The position numbers and the translations under genes were made by a program. Shown in pieces: positions 1-7,995 of a stretch of 64,000 nucleotides of DNA. The stretch's first letter is position 1; each line of letters begins with the position of its first letter. Below the pieces are notes generated by a model. That model saw nothing but the letters and a program-made list of their open reading frames with translations. It was not told the origin of the DNA and did not search any database. The stretch spans positions 1 through 64,000 of the forward strand of contig NZ_AULW01000015.1 in assembly GCF_000422485.1 (NCBI RefSeq). The letters are read 5' to 3'. Source of the stretch: Paenibacillus pasadenensis DSM 19293. Lineage in GTDB: Bacteria; Bacillota; Bacilli; Paenibacillales; Paenibacillaceae.

Positions 1-1
1 A

Positions 2-229
2 AGTGCGTTGAACATTATCATCAATGCAATTAGCGTTTGGAATACCGTCTATCTCCAGCAGGCAACTGAACACCGCAAAAAGCAAGGTAAGCTTCAGGAA
101 GAACTGCTAAATCACATTTCCCCCCTTGGATGGGAGCACATCAATTTTCTAGGTGAATACAAATTCAACTTCAAGCAGAATACGTCTCTCAACTCATTAC
201 GACCGCTGAAACAACAGGAAGGTGAGTGA
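2..229 (+). CDS. Tn3-family transposase, C-terminal end (partial, runs off window start)
   Basis: Only the last 75 codons are inside the window; the frame is open from base 2. The residues match the C-terminal part of Tn3-type TnpA: an NAISVWNTVYLQQA stretch, then SPLGWEHINFLGEY and a closing SLRPL. This enzyme joins transposon ends to target DNA as the first step of replicative transposition. Two hairpins and a 38-bp terminal repeat (306-343) follow, which places the gene at the right end of the element. Base composition is clearly lower in GC than the genes that follow, as expected for an acquired element. The rest of the transposon lies outside the window. Confidence 0.9.
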   Translation, partial: SALNIIINAISVWNTVYLQQATEHRKKQGKLQEELLNHISPLGWEHINFLGEYKFNFKQNTSLNSLRPLKQQEGE

Positions 230-234
230 TCGGT

Positions 235-258
235 AGTCCGGGCGGTGTAGCCCGGACT
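235..258 (+). terminator. Hairpin after Tn3 transposase
   Basis: AGTCCGGGC (235-243) and GCCCGGACT (250-258) form a perfect 9-bp stem with a 6-nt loop, 5 bases after the transposase stop codon. No T tract follows, so it may be a weak terminator or a processing hairpin. A second inverted pair, ACGCTAAGCC (282-291) and GGCTTAGCGT (304-313), overlaps the transposon end. Confidence 0.5.
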
Positions 259-305
259 ATTGGGCTTAGAGTAAGAAAAAACGCTAAGCCAGGTACATCC
301 GAAGG

Positions 306-343
306 CTTAGCGTATATTATCGTTAAAATGTTGGCGGTACCCC
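306..343. repeat. Right 38-bp terminal inverted repeat of a Tn3-family (Tn4430-like) transposon
   Basis: Read on the minus strand the 38 bases begin GGGGTACCGCCAACATTT and end ACGCTAAG. This has the length, the GGGG start and the TAAG end typical of Tn3-family termini, and resembles the Tn4430 group as I remember it. The transposase C-terminus lies directly inside. The five bases just outside, TTCAA (344-348), should be one copy of the target duplication; the other copy is beyond the left window edge. Confidence 0.88.
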
Positions 344-376
344 TTCAATCGATAAGATGGAGGTGAATCCCTCCTC

Positions 377-1450
377 ATGGAGGGAATCCGCTTGGATGGA
401 ATCATTGGCTTGAATCTCTTTTTGGTGGCGGTATTCATCGGCCTCACCGCCTTTTTTGTCGGAGCCGAGTTCGCGATCCTCAAGGTCCGGATGTCCCGGC
501 TCGACCAGCTCGTCGCCGAAGGCAGCAAAAAAGCGGTCAAAGCGCGCAAGGTGGCGGCGGATCTCGACTACTACCTGTCCGCCTGCCAGCTCGGCATCAC
601 GATTACCGCGCTCGTGCTCGGCGCGCTCGGCGAGCCGACGGTCGAGCGCATGCTTCACCCGCTGTTCGAGCGCTTCGACGTGCCGGCGGCCGTCTCGACC
701 GTGCTGTCGTATGCGATCGCTCTGTCGATCATCACGTTTCTGCACGTCGTCATCGGCGAGCTCGCTCCCAAGACGCTCGCCATCCAGTATGCCGAGAAGA
801 TGACGCTGCTGCTCGCCGGACCTCTCTATACGTTCGGCAAAATCATGTACCCGATCATCGTCGCGCTCAATAACTCCGCCCGCGCCTTGCTCCGCCTGTT
901 CGGCGTCAAGCCGGCCGGACATGATTCGGTGCACTCCGAGGAGGAGCTGCGGCTGATCGTCGCCCAGAGCTACGAGAGCGGCGAGATCAACCGCACCGAG
1001 CTCGACTACCTGAACAATCTGTTCGACTTCGACGGCCGCAAGGTCGGCGAGATCATGATTCCGCAGGTTTCGATCGTCTCGGTGCCCGGCGGCCTGCCTC
1101 CGGAGGCGCTGCTCGAGCAGATGGACCGGCATGGCTACACCCGCTATCCGGTCGCCGCGCCGAGCGGCGGCGGCTACCTCGGCTACATCAACGCCAAGGA
1201 GATGCTGACGGGCATGGCCGCCGGCCGCAAAGCCGGACTCGATACGCTCACGCATCCGCTCCCCCGCTTCAAGGAGAGCGCCTCGATCCGCGACGTCATG
1301 ATCAAGATGCAGCAGAGCCGCGCCCATATGGCGCTCGTCATGACCGAAGCCGGAGCCCCGGCCGGCCTCGTGACGCTGGAGGACATCCTGGAGGAGATCG
1401 TCGGCGACATCCGCGACGAAGCTGCCGGCCAGCCGCTGTCCGCCTTCTAG
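377..1450 (+). CDS. CNNM/CorC-HlyC-type membrane protein (DUF21 + CBS pair), short form
   Basis: The N-terminus carries a DUF21 membrane domain (about residues 1-190), beginning with a hydrophobic segment and the AEFAILKVR motif of this family. A Bateman module of two CBS domains follows (about 205-345), with a MIPQVSIVSV stretch and a closing VTLEDILEEIVGDIRDE motif. Relatives act in magnesium or other cation export and are often labelled hemolysin-like. The protein stops about 10 residues after the second CBS domain. Most family members run near 430-450 residues and end in a CorC_HlyC domain, which is absent here (357 aa); no continuation appears in the other frames. The SD GGAGGTG (359-365) can pair with CCTCC at 370-374. 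A Tn3 end lies 33 bp upstream of the start codon. Confidence 0.88.
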   Translation: MEGIRLDGIIGLNLFLVAVFIGLTAFFVGAEFAILKVRMSRLDQLVAEGSKKAVKARKVAADLDYYLSACQLGITITALVLGALGEPTVERMLHPLFERFDVPAAVSTVLSYAIALSIITFLHVVIGELAPKTLAIQYAEKMTLLLAGPLYTFGKIMYPIIVALNNSARALLRLFGVKPAGHDSVHSEEELRLIVAQSYESGEINRTELDYLNNLFDFDGRKVGEIMIPQVSIVSVPGGLPPEALLEQMDRHGYTRYPVAAPSGGGYLGYINAKEMLTGMAAGRKAGLDTLTHPLPRFKESASIRDVMIKMQQSRAHMALVMTEAGAPAGLVTLEDILEEIVGDIRDEAAGQPLSAF

Positions 1451-1513
1451 CGCAGCGTGCGCGGGCCGGACGGGCTGGAGCGCCGGGTCAGGTCAGGTGC
1501 TCGCGTCGACATG

Positions 1514-1550
1514 AAGAAGCCTCGCGCACTTGGCGCGAGGCTTCTTTCTT
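1514..1550. terminator. Bidirectional rho-independent terminator
   Basis: A 14-bp perfect stem (1514-1527 with 1533-1546) has a 5-nt loop and a T-rich tail on the plus strand. It separates the convergent CNNM-like gene and ndk and probably serves both. Confidence 0.85.
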
Positions 1551-1583
1551 GTTGCGGCTCTCATTCGGCCGAGCTGACGCCGC

Positions 1584-1988
1584 TCAGCGGATGAAGAAGC
1601 GCTCGATTTCGATGCGGGCGTTGTCGATGGAGTCGGAGCCGTGGATGACGTTTTCCGACACGTCGAGGCCGTAGTCGCCGCGGATCGTGCCGGGCGCGGC
1701 ATCCGCCGGGTTGGTCGCGCCGATCAGATAGCGGGAGTTCTTCACCGCCGCCGTGCCTTCCACGATCATCGCGAACGAAGGGCCGGACGTGATGTAGTCG
1801 ACCAGCTCGCGGAAGAACGGCTTTGCTTCCAGATGGCCGTAATGCTCCTTGGCGGTCGCCTCGCTGACCTGGATCAGCTCCGCCTTGACGACGGACAGGC
1901 CCTTCTTCTCGAAGCGGGAGACGATCTCTCCGATCAGTCCCCTCCGTACCCCGTCGGGCTTGATCATGACGAATGCTCTTTCGCTCAT
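1584..1988 (-). CDS. ndk: Nucleoside diphosphate kinase
   Basis: Transfers the gamma-phosphate of ATP to other NDPs through a phosphohistidine intermediate, keeping the NTP and dNTP pools balanced in the cytosol. The sequence opens MSERAFVMIKPDGVRRG and contains the NPADAAPGTIRGDYG stretch. The active-site motif NVIHGSDS holds the phospho-accepting histidine. Length is 134 aa, within the family range. An in-frame opening extends 34 codons upstream. The start at 1988 is preferred because GGAGGAAGG lies just upstream and the protein then begins at the conserved N-terminus. It lies downstream of and co-directional with the glucanase gene, but the 121-bp gap suggests its own promoter. Confidence 0.96.
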   Translation of the reverse strand: MSERAFVMIKPDGVRRGLIGEIVSRFEKKGLSVVKAELIQVSEATAKEHYGHLEAKPFFRELVDYITSGPSFAMIVEGTAAVKNSRYLIGATNPADAAPGTIRGDYGLDVSENVIHGSDSIDNARIEIERFFIR

Positions 1989-2109
1989 CTGCCTTCCTCC
2001 TTCTGCTTCCTGCTTCATCGTACCTGACATGAGGCCATGTCCGGCGTGAGCGATGTCACATGTTCGCACCCACAGGAAACAGTTCGACAAAGACCGCCCG
2101 AGGTCCTGC

Positions 2110-5100
2110 CTAGTTGAAGGTCAGATTGAAGCCGCTCTGCACGTAGTTCGTGCCGGCATAGGCGATGTTGCTCGTCTGCAGATTGTTGAACGTGGCGGCG
2201 CCGTTGCCGGTATAGGTGAAGATCGCCGCCCCTAGATGCGGTCCGGAGAAGCGCGAGGTCGTGATGCCGTCGCGGCCGGTGCCGTTGATCGTGACGGAGT
2301 TGAACACGATGTTGGAGAAGCCGCCGCCGTAGCCGAACTGGATGCCGTCGCGTTGGGCGTCGACGATGTCGATGTTCGTGAACGTCACGTTTCGGATCGC
2401 GTCATTGGACGCTTCCAGGTCGATCGCGCCGCGCTCGCCGTTGTACAGATCCTGGCTCGTGCCGCAGCGCAGGATCGTCGTATCGGAGAACGTGATGCCG
2501 GTATTGTTCGCGAAATGGTAGCCCGGGAACACCGTGTTCATGCGCAGGCCGGAGCCGCCGACGCAGTCGACGATGACGTTGCGCTCGGCCTTGTGGCCGC
2601 TGCCGCCGAAGAAGGCGATGCCCGCCGCGCGCCAGTTGTTCTCGATCGTATTGGACGAGAACGTGTTGTTGACGCCGGCCGGAGCGCCGTTCACGTCGCT
2701 CGTCCAGACGGCGAGGCCGTCGTCGCCGTTGCCCCGGACGCTGCTGTTGCGGACGGTCGAGCCGCTCGTGCCTTGGGCGAAGTTGACGCCGTCGGCCAGA
2801 TTGTTGCGGATGCGGCTGTTCTCGATGACGAGGCCGGTCGCCGTGATCGCCGGCGTATGGGCGTAGTCGCCGACCCAGAAGCCGCATTCGAAGTGCTCGA
2901 CCCAGACATTGCGGATGGACGAGTTCGTGCCGAAGTTGTCCATGAAGCCTTTGTAGATGGCGTTCTGGCCGTAGCGCGAGCGCAGCTTGGAGTTCAGATA
3001 GACGTTGCTGAAGTCCAGCTTGCCCGAGATACGCAGCGAGATGCCGCCGGATGCCGCGTTCGGGTTGGTGAACTGGATGTTCGTATGCCACATGCCCGCG
3101 CCGGTGATCGTCAGGTTCTGGATCATGCTGCTGGCCGAGCCGATTTCCCACATGCCGTTCAAATGGAACGTGCCGGTCGGGATGTACAGCGTCTTGCCGC
3201 CCGACACGGCTGCGGTCACGGCGGCCTTGAAGGCGGCCAGATCGTCCTGGCCGTCGTTCGCGACGGCGCCGTACTGCGTCACGGAGACGGAGTTCGCCGG
3301 CTGCGCGATCGCGGCCGGAACGTTCTCGATCTCGAGGAAGTCGACGCCGTACTCGATGCTGTCTCCGGCCGGCTTCTGGACGCGCACGACGTCGCCCGGC
3401 TGCAGCGGCGTGTCGAGCTTCCAGTGCACCTCGTCGAAGCGGAACAGCGGCCTGCCGCCGCCCGGAGCGTCAGCCGGCATGTCGCCGGAGAAGTACTGCC
3501 AGTTGTAGTAGGACGAGACCGGCACGTTTTTCACCTTGGTCCCGTTGACGTACAGGTCGAGCGAGCCGCTCAGGCCCATGCCGTCGGCCGAGTCGGGCAT
3601 CGTGTAGCGCATCGTGACGCCCGCTCCGCCTTCGTTCGGACGGACGGTCCACTGCGCGTAGGAGCCGCTCGACGGCAGCGAGATGTAGGCTTGGCCGGAC
3701 GCTTCCGAGGCGGTCAGCGCCTGGTTGAACGTCGGCGCGGTCATGAGCGCCGCTCCGCCGCCGCGCGTCGCGTCTTCCGTGTCGTAGCGCGTGTACGGCA
3801 CGCTCGCGCCGCGGGCGGAGTAGACCGTAAGCGGCGTCTGGCTGGCGTTGTTGCCTTGCTTGGCGGGCAGCTCGTTGCCGTCGGCGGTCACGGAGAGCGC
3901 GGCCGTGTACGAGCCGCTGACGGCCGTCCAGCTGCCGGAGAGCGCGACGTTCGCCGTCGCGCCTGGCGCGAGGCTGCCCGTGTACGAGCCGCTGAACGTC
4001 TGCACGGTCGCGCCCGCGGACGTCTTGAGCGTCACGCTGACCGGATGCGCGCCGCCTGCGGTGGCGATCGTGCCCTGGTTTTTCAGCTGTACGGTGAAGC
4101 TCACGCTGCTGCCGGCCGACGGAGCGGACGGCGTCCAGGAGACGGTGCCGACGAGGTCGGAGCTGGACAGCGGCGAGACGGTCAGATTGGACGGATGCGC
4201 ATAGCTGTTGTTGCTCTCGTTCTGCTCGAAGACGGCATTGCCCTCATCGGCCTTGGCGCCGATCGCGTAGGAGCCGGCCGCCTTGGCGCCGATCGCCAGC
4301 GATACGTTCGCCGACGCGCCGGCTGCCAGCGCGGGAGCGGCTGCGGTTCCGGCCAGCTCGCCGTTCACATAAAAGCCGACCGAGGATGCCGCGGCGGCTG
4401 CGCTGCCGCTGTTGCGGACGGTCGCCGTCAGCGTGATCGCGCTGTCCTCGGCCGGAGCGGACGGCGTCCAGCTCATCGTCTGGATCGTCAGATCCGGATT
4501 GGCCGCCGGCGTGCCGAATACCTGGAACTCGGCGATCTGTCCGGCCGGAGCGCCGCTGTTGACGGAGATGGCCAGCTGCAGCCGCTTGACGGTCGCGCTG
4601 AGCGGGATCGTCACGGTGTTGCCCGTCGCCGGATTGAACGTGTAGGACTGCGCGGCCTTCAGGCTCGTGAAGCTGGTCGTCGTCTGGTCATGGCCGAGCA
4701 CCTGGATCGTCTGGTTGCGCGTCGCCCATTCCGTCGCCGGATTCAGCTTGAGCACGATCGACGTGATCTGATGGTTCGCCCCGAGATCCAGCGTCAGGCT
4801 GCTCGGGTTGCCACCGCCCTCCCAGTAGGTCGAGGTCGAATTGTCGTTGGCGTTGGCCGCGACATACGTCTGCGTGCTGCTCGACGCGCTGATCGACTTG
4901 CCGATGGCGACATTGGAGCCCGGAGCCGGGGTCGGCGTCGCCGTCGGGGTTGCCGTCGGCGTAGGTGTCGGAGTCGGGGTTGCCGTCGGCGTAGATGTCG
5001 GGGTCGGGGTCGGGGTCGGCGTTGCCGTCGGAGTCGCGGTCGGGGTCGGAGTCGGAGCCGAGGCGCCGTAGATTTCCAGCTCGGACAGCTGCGCGGCCGG

Positions 5101-5568
5101 CCATGCGGTGTTCGCCGAGAAGCTCAGGCGGACGTAGCGAGCGCTGGCGGCCGGGAAGCTCGCCGTCGCCGAGTTGCCGCCCGCGGCTGGGTCGAACACA
5201 TAGCTAGCCGAGGCGGCCAGCGTCGAGAAGCTGCTTCCGTTCGCGCTGCCCTGGATCGTCAGCGTCTGGGTCCGCTTCTCCCAGGCAGCGGGCAGCTTCA
5301 TGACGACCTGATCGATGGAGACGCTGGCGCCCAGATCGACCTGGACCCACTGCGGAAAGGCGTTGTCCGTGCTTTCCCAGTATGTGCCCGCATTGCCGTC
5401 GCGAACGTTTTCCGGAGCGTACGTCTGCGTGTAGCCGCTCGAGGAGACCGCCTTGCCGAGCGCGAGATTGGGACCGCCTGCCGCTTCCGCCGGGCGCGAC
5501 GGCCCTACGGCCGCCAGCACCGTCGTGAGCAGCAGCAGTCCGGCGAGCGAGATGGACTTGAAGTTCAT
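2110..5568 (-). CDS. Secreted multidomain alpha-1,3-glucanase (GH87, mycodextranase type)
   Basis: A 1152-aa exported enzyme predicted to hydrolyse alpha-1,3-glucan (fungal wall glucan or mutan). Signal peptide about 1-29; F5/8C discoidin domain about 33-167; Thr-Pro linker 168-215; second discoidin domain about 216-355; two CARDB-like domains about 358-588; a CBM6/35-like domain about 590-750 with a YDTEDAT stretch; then a right-handed beta-helix catalytic domain opening VTQYGAVANDGQDD. D926, D949 and D950 have the spacing (0, +23, +24) that I recall for the catalytic aspartates of the Paenibacillus GH87 enzyme AglFH1. SD GGGAGG precedes the ATG, and a cre-like site overlaps the leader. The linker-coding DNA (4924-5066) is a low-complexity repeat. 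Family assignment is from remembered domain architecture. Confidence 0.85.
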   Translation of the reverse strand: MNFKSISLAGLLLLTTVLAAVGPSRPAEAAGGPNLALGKAVSSSGYTQTYAPENVRDGNAGTYWESTDNAFPQWVQVDLGASVSIDQVVMKLPAAWEKRTQTLTIQGSANGSSFSTLAASASYVFDPAAGGNSATASFPAASARYVRLSFSANTAWPAAQLSELEIYGASAPTPTPTATPTATPTPTPTPTSTPTATPTPTPTPTATPTATPTPAPGSNVAIGKSISASSSTQTYVAANANDNSTSTYWEGGGNPSSLTLDLGANHQITSIVLKLNPATEWATRNQTIQVLGHDQTTTSFTSLKAAQSYTFNPATGNTVTIPLSATVKRLQLAISVNSGAPAGQIAEFQVFGTPAANPDLTIQTMSWTPSAPAEDSAITLTATVRNSGSAAAAASSVGFYVNGELAGTAAAPALAAGASANVSLAIGAKAAGSYAIGAKADEGNAVFEQNESNNSYAHPSNLTVSPLSSSDLVGTVSWTPSAPSAGSSVSFTVQLKNQGTIATAGGAHPVSVTLKTSAGATVQTFSGSYTGSLAPGATANVALSGSWTAVSGSYTAALSVTADGNELPAKQGNNASQTPLTVYSARGASVPYTRYDTEDATRGGGAALMTAPTFNQALTASEASGQAYISLPSSGSYAQWTVRPNEGGAGVTMRYTMPDSADGMGLSGSLDLYVNGTKVKNVPVSSYYNWQYFSGDMPADAPGGGRPLFRFDEVHWKLDTPLQPGDVVRVQKPAGDSIEYGVDFLEIENVPAAIAQPANSVSVTQYGAVANDGQDDLAAFKAAVTAAVSGGKTLYIPTGTFHLNGMWEIGSASSMIQNLTITGAGMWHTNIQFTNPNAASGGISLRISGKLDFSNVYLNSKLRSRYGQNAIYKGFMDNFGTNSSIRNVWVEHFECGFWVGDYAHTPAITATGLVIENSRIRNNLADGVNFAQGTSGSTVRNSSVRGNGDDGLAVWTSDVNGAPAGVNNTFSSNTIENNWRAAGIAFFGGSGHKAERNVIVDCVGGSGLRMNTVFPGYHFANNTGITFSDTTILRCGTSQDLYNGERGAIDLEASNDAIRNVTFTNIDIVDAQRDGIQFGYGGGFSNIVFNSVTINGTGRDGITTSRFSGPHLGAAIFTYTGNGAATFNNLQTSNIAYAGTNYVQSGFNLTFN

Positions 5569-5591
5569 GTACGTTTTCTTCCTCCCTTTAA

Positions 5592-5605
5592 TGACAGCGT
5601 TTGCA
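5592..5605 (-). promoter_or_regulatory. cre-like catabolite repression site upstream of GH87 gene
   Basis: On the minus strand the 14 bases read TGCAAACGCTGTCA, which fits the CcpA cre consensus TGWAARCGYTWNCW at 12 of 14 positions. It lies between the candidate -10 and the ribosome binding site, where bound CcpA could block transcription. Glucose control of a polysaccharide hydrolase is expected. Confidence 0.5.
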
Positions 5606-5654
5606 AACCTTCCTTTCGCTTGCGGAAGCCTCCTTTCCCCGGAAAGATACCCCC

Positions 5655-5660
5655 ATTATA
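5655..5660 (-). promoter_or_regulatory. Candidate -10 box for GH87 gene
   Basis: TATAAT on the minus strand, about 87 bp upstream of the start codon. No good -35 hexamer is seen 16-18 bp upstream, so an activator or another sigma factor may be needed. Confidence 0.35.
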
Positions 5661-5752
5661 AGTCAGGCTCGGCCGCGCGCTGAGGGGCGATCCTACGACA
5701 ATCAGGTGCGATTCCATGCAAGCGCTAGACGGGACCGCATCGGAAGGGCACG

Positions 5753-5780
5753 GCAAAAAAACCCGGCAGCGTCTGCCGGG
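5753..5780 (-). terminator. Rho-independent terminator (minus strand)
   Basis: CCCGGCAG and CTGCCGGG form an 8-bp stem with a 3-nt loop, followed on the minus strand by a run of T residues. It would end transcripts coming from the small gene at 5902-6075. The rest of 5606-5901 shows no gene. Confidence 0.85.
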
Positions 5781-5901
5781 GGAACCGCTATGCCCTTCGG
5801 CTGAAGCTGCCGGAGGTTCAGGTGATATCGGACCCGCTCAGGCGAGGCGCGCTCGCCCCGACTGAACGGGTTTCAGCGAAGTGCTCCGTTCAGGGAAGCG
5901 C

Positions 5902-6075
5902 TCAGCTGGAAGGCTCGCTCTGGCGCGCCGCCTTCGCTTCCTCGGCCTTTTTCTGCAGCCCCTTGCTCACATAGGGCTTGGGCTTGCTCTTGGCCCGCCG
6001 CTCGGCGGCCTGCCAGCGGTTCCAGCCCTTTTTGCCCGTGCCGCGGCCTGTGCCGCCGCCTTTGGACTTGCTCAT
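5902..6075 (-). CDS. Small basic hypothetical protein (57 aa)
   Basis: A short, highly charged protein, MSKSKGGGTGRGTGKKGW at the start and Lys/Ala/Glu-rich at the end, with no cysteine or membrane segment. Similar small basic proteins occur in Paenibacillus genomes as I remember, but no function is known to me. An in-frame opening reaches further upstream. The start at 6075 is preferred because GGAG lies about 10 bases before the ATG and the upstream extension is unlike the rest. A strong terminator lies downstream at 5753-5780. Confidence 0.6.
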   Translation of the reverse strand: MSKSKGGGTGRGTGKKGWNRWQAAERRAKSKPKPYVSKGLQKKAEEAKAARQSEPSS

Positions 6076-6133
6076 GTTCGTCTCAGCTCCATTCGTCTCC
6101 CCATCGTACCCGATCGGAGAGCCGGGGGCAAAT

Positions 6134-6499
6134 CTAATCGCGCGAAAGACGGTTGTAGCCGGCGTCTCCATACGGCTGCAGCTTCTCCAGCCAAGGCTTC
6201 AGCAGCAGCTTGAGCTCCCACTTGATGTCGGTCATCTTGACCGGATCGAATTCCTTGCGCTCCAGCTCCGCGTACTCGAACGCCTCCTCCCCGTGCTCGT
6301 TCCAGTCGCGCTGCACGTCGAGATTGGCGAACCTGCCCATGCGCAGCTGCGCTTGCAGCGTCGTCCACTTGTTTTTCAAGTTCGGGTAGGCGGCGAGAAA
6401 GATCTTGCCGTTCGTCCGGTTCGTGAGGCGGATGACGCCGAGATAGGTCTTCATTTCCTTGTATTGCTCCTGCAGCTCCTTGCGCCGGTTCTTGTCCAT
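6134..6499 (-). CDS. GIY-YIG nuclease family-like protein
   Basis: 121 aa, beginning MDKNRRKELQEQYKEMK, with TYLGVIRLTNRTNGKIF, where the GVI and NGKIF elements sit where GIY-YIG proteins carry their two signature strands. The end is KPWLEKLQPYGDAGYNR. Firmicute relatives of this length are usually labelled GIY-YIG nuclease family proteins. The canonical tyrosines are not obvious, so nuclease activity is unproven. The ATG at 6499 has GCGAGG seven bases upstream. An earlier in-frame GTG at 6523 has no SD and falls inside an inverted repeat. Confidence 0.65.
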   Translation of the reverse strand: MDKNRRKELQEQYKEMKTYLGVIRLTNRTNGKIFLAAYPNLKNKWTTLQAQLRMGRFANLDVQRDWNEHGEEAFEYAELERKEFDPVKMTDIKWELKLLLKPWLEKLQPYGDAGYNRLSRD

Positions 6500-6521
6500 C
6501 GGATGCCTCGCTTTCTGATTC

Positions 6522-6540
6522 ACTAAATCAGTAATTTAGT
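6522..6540 (-). promoter_or_regulatory. Inverted repeat in leader of GIY-YIG gene
   Basis: ACTAAAT (6522-6528) and ATTTAGT (6534-6540) form a perfect 7-bp inverted repeat with a 5-bp spacer, in a short AT-rich stretch just upstream of the chosen start. It could be an operator; no regulator is identified. Confidence 0.35.
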
Positions 6541-6655
6541 AAATTCTAACGTCCGCTCCTCGGCCTGTCAACCGTCGGCGGCTTGTTTTTTCGGCTTCGC
6601 TTGGCGGATCGGCCCGTCAGAGGTAAGATGGATGGGGTTGGAAAGGAAGATCAAG

Positions 6656-7822
6656 ATGAACTCGCTGAAGCTGTACTTTTGGTTCTATTTCGTGCTTTAT
6701 TCGGCCAATGCCATTTACGGGACGTTTGCGCCGGTCTATTTCCGCCAGCTCGGATACGGCAGCTCCGACATCGGCCTGCTGCTCAGCATCGGCCCGTTCA
6801 TCGCCGTGCTGGCCCAGCCGGCATGGGGCTCGCTCGCGGACAAGGCCCGCTCCAAAAACGCCGTGCTCGCGGCGCTGCTGGCGGGCAGCGGCCTGTCGAT
6901 GCTGCTGTTCCCGCTGTCGTCCGCGCTGCCGTGGCTGATCGTCGCAGTCGGGCTGTTCACCCTGTTCCAAAGCTCCACCGGCGCGATCACCGACGCGATC
7001 ACGCTGGAGGCGCTAGGCCGCGAAGCGTCCCGCTTCGGCCGCATCCGGATCGGCGGCACGCTCGGCTTCGCGGCGATGAGCGTCGGCTTCGGCATCTATG
7101 CGGAAAAGGTCCGGCTCGAAGGCATGTTCACGGCCTACGCGGCCGTCATGGGCGCGACGCTGCTGCTGCTCCTGCTCTACCCGCGCGTGCGGGGCCATCA
7201 GTTCGGCGGCCGCAAGCTGAATTTCCTGCATCTGCTCCGCAACCGCCGGCTCATGCTCTATATGGGCCTTTGCTTCGCCATCCATATGACGCTCGGCTAC
7301 TACTACGCGTTCTTCCCGCTCTACTTCACGGAGATCGGAGCCGGCAAAGACCTGCTCGGCTGGTCGATGGTCGTCTCCGCGCTCGGAGAGCTGCCGTTCC
7401 TGCTGCTCAGCGCCCTCATCCTGAAACGGTTCTCCGTCTCGGCGATCCTGCTGGCGGCAGGCGGCGTGTCGGCGCTGCGCTGGCTCCTGTACGCGGAGAT
7501 CGGCTCGATCTACGGCGCGCTCGCGGTGCAGGCGCTGCACGGGCTGACGTTCATCGTCGTCGCCGTCACGATGTCGGTGTACATCAACAAAGAGGTCGCG
7601 CCGGAGCTGCGGGCGAGCGGGCAGACGCTGAACGCGCTGCTGAACGCGGGCGCGGCGCGCATCATCGGCACCTATGCTGGCGGCTACGCGGTCGAGGCGT
7701 CGAGCCTGCAGGACGTGTTCCGCTACGCCGGCCTGCTGCTGCTCGCGGCGCTCGCGCTATTCGCGCTCGCGATCCGCCTGCTGGAGAAGCGCGGGCTGCC
7801 GGGAGCGTCGCGCGCGGGCTGA
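6656..7822 (+). CDS. MFS transporter (MFS_1-like family)
   Basis: 388 aa, very hydrophobic, with about 12 predicted membrane segments. The opening LYFWFYFVLYSANAIYGTFAPVYF... and the WGSLADKAR loop after the second segment are typical of the LacY/NupG-related MFS_1_like group. A second repeat starts near LHLLRNRRLMLYMGLCF. The substrate cannot be told from the sequence. The start at 6656 has AAAGGAAG six bases upstream, whereas a start 24 bases earlier has no SD. The gene is isolated: a divergent gene lies to the left and a bidirectional terminator to the right. Confidence 0.85.
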   Translation: MNSLKLYFWFYFVLYSANAIYGTFAPVYFRQLGYGSSDIGLLLSIGPFIAVLAQPAWGSLADKARSKNAVLAALLAGSGLSMLLFPLSSALPWLIVAVGLFTLFQSSTGAITDAITLEALGREASRFGRIRIGGTLGFAAMSVGFGIYAEKVRLEGMFTAYAAVMGATLLLLLLYPRVRGHQFGGRKLNFLHLLRNRRLMLYMGLCFAIHMTLGYYYAFFPLYFTEIGAGKDLLGWSMVVSALGELPFLLLSALILKRFSVSAILLAAGGVSALRWLLYAEIGSIYGALAVQALHGLTFIVVAVTMSVYINKEVAPELRASGQTLNALLNAGAARIIGTYAGGYAVEASSLQDVFRYAGLLLLAALALFALAIRLLEKRGLPGASRAG

Positions 7823-7900
7823 CGAGCGGATAGGCGCACGGCGCAGACGGCAGCCGGACGGACGTTCGGCCGTCATGCGGACCGCTTGATTCCATAGGAC

Positions 7901-7949
7901 AAAAAAGCGGGACGAGCCCGGCATGCTGCCGGTTTCGTCCCGCTTTTTT
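7901..7949. terminator. Bidirectional terminator
   Basis: AAAAAAGCGGGACGA pairs with TCGTCCCGCTTTTTT, with an inner CCGGC/GCCGG stem. It separates the convergent MFS and YdcZ genes. Confidence 0.92.
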
Positions 7950-7995
7950 TGCAGATCAGATCCTAGTCAAGGGCGGCTCCGCCCGCAGGCTCCCC

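Noticed and set aside
331-358. Hybrid promoter TTGGCG-N16-TAAGAT formed by the Tn3 end and its flank
   Set aside because: The transcript would start at about 365 and lose the SD of the following gene, so it could not support its translation in the usual way.
2236-5661. A 1141-codon plus-strand open frame opposite the GH87 gene
   Set aside because: Its composition is Arg/Ala/Gly-rich without recognisable motifs, as expected for the antisense of a GC-rich gene; the minus strand encodes clear domains.
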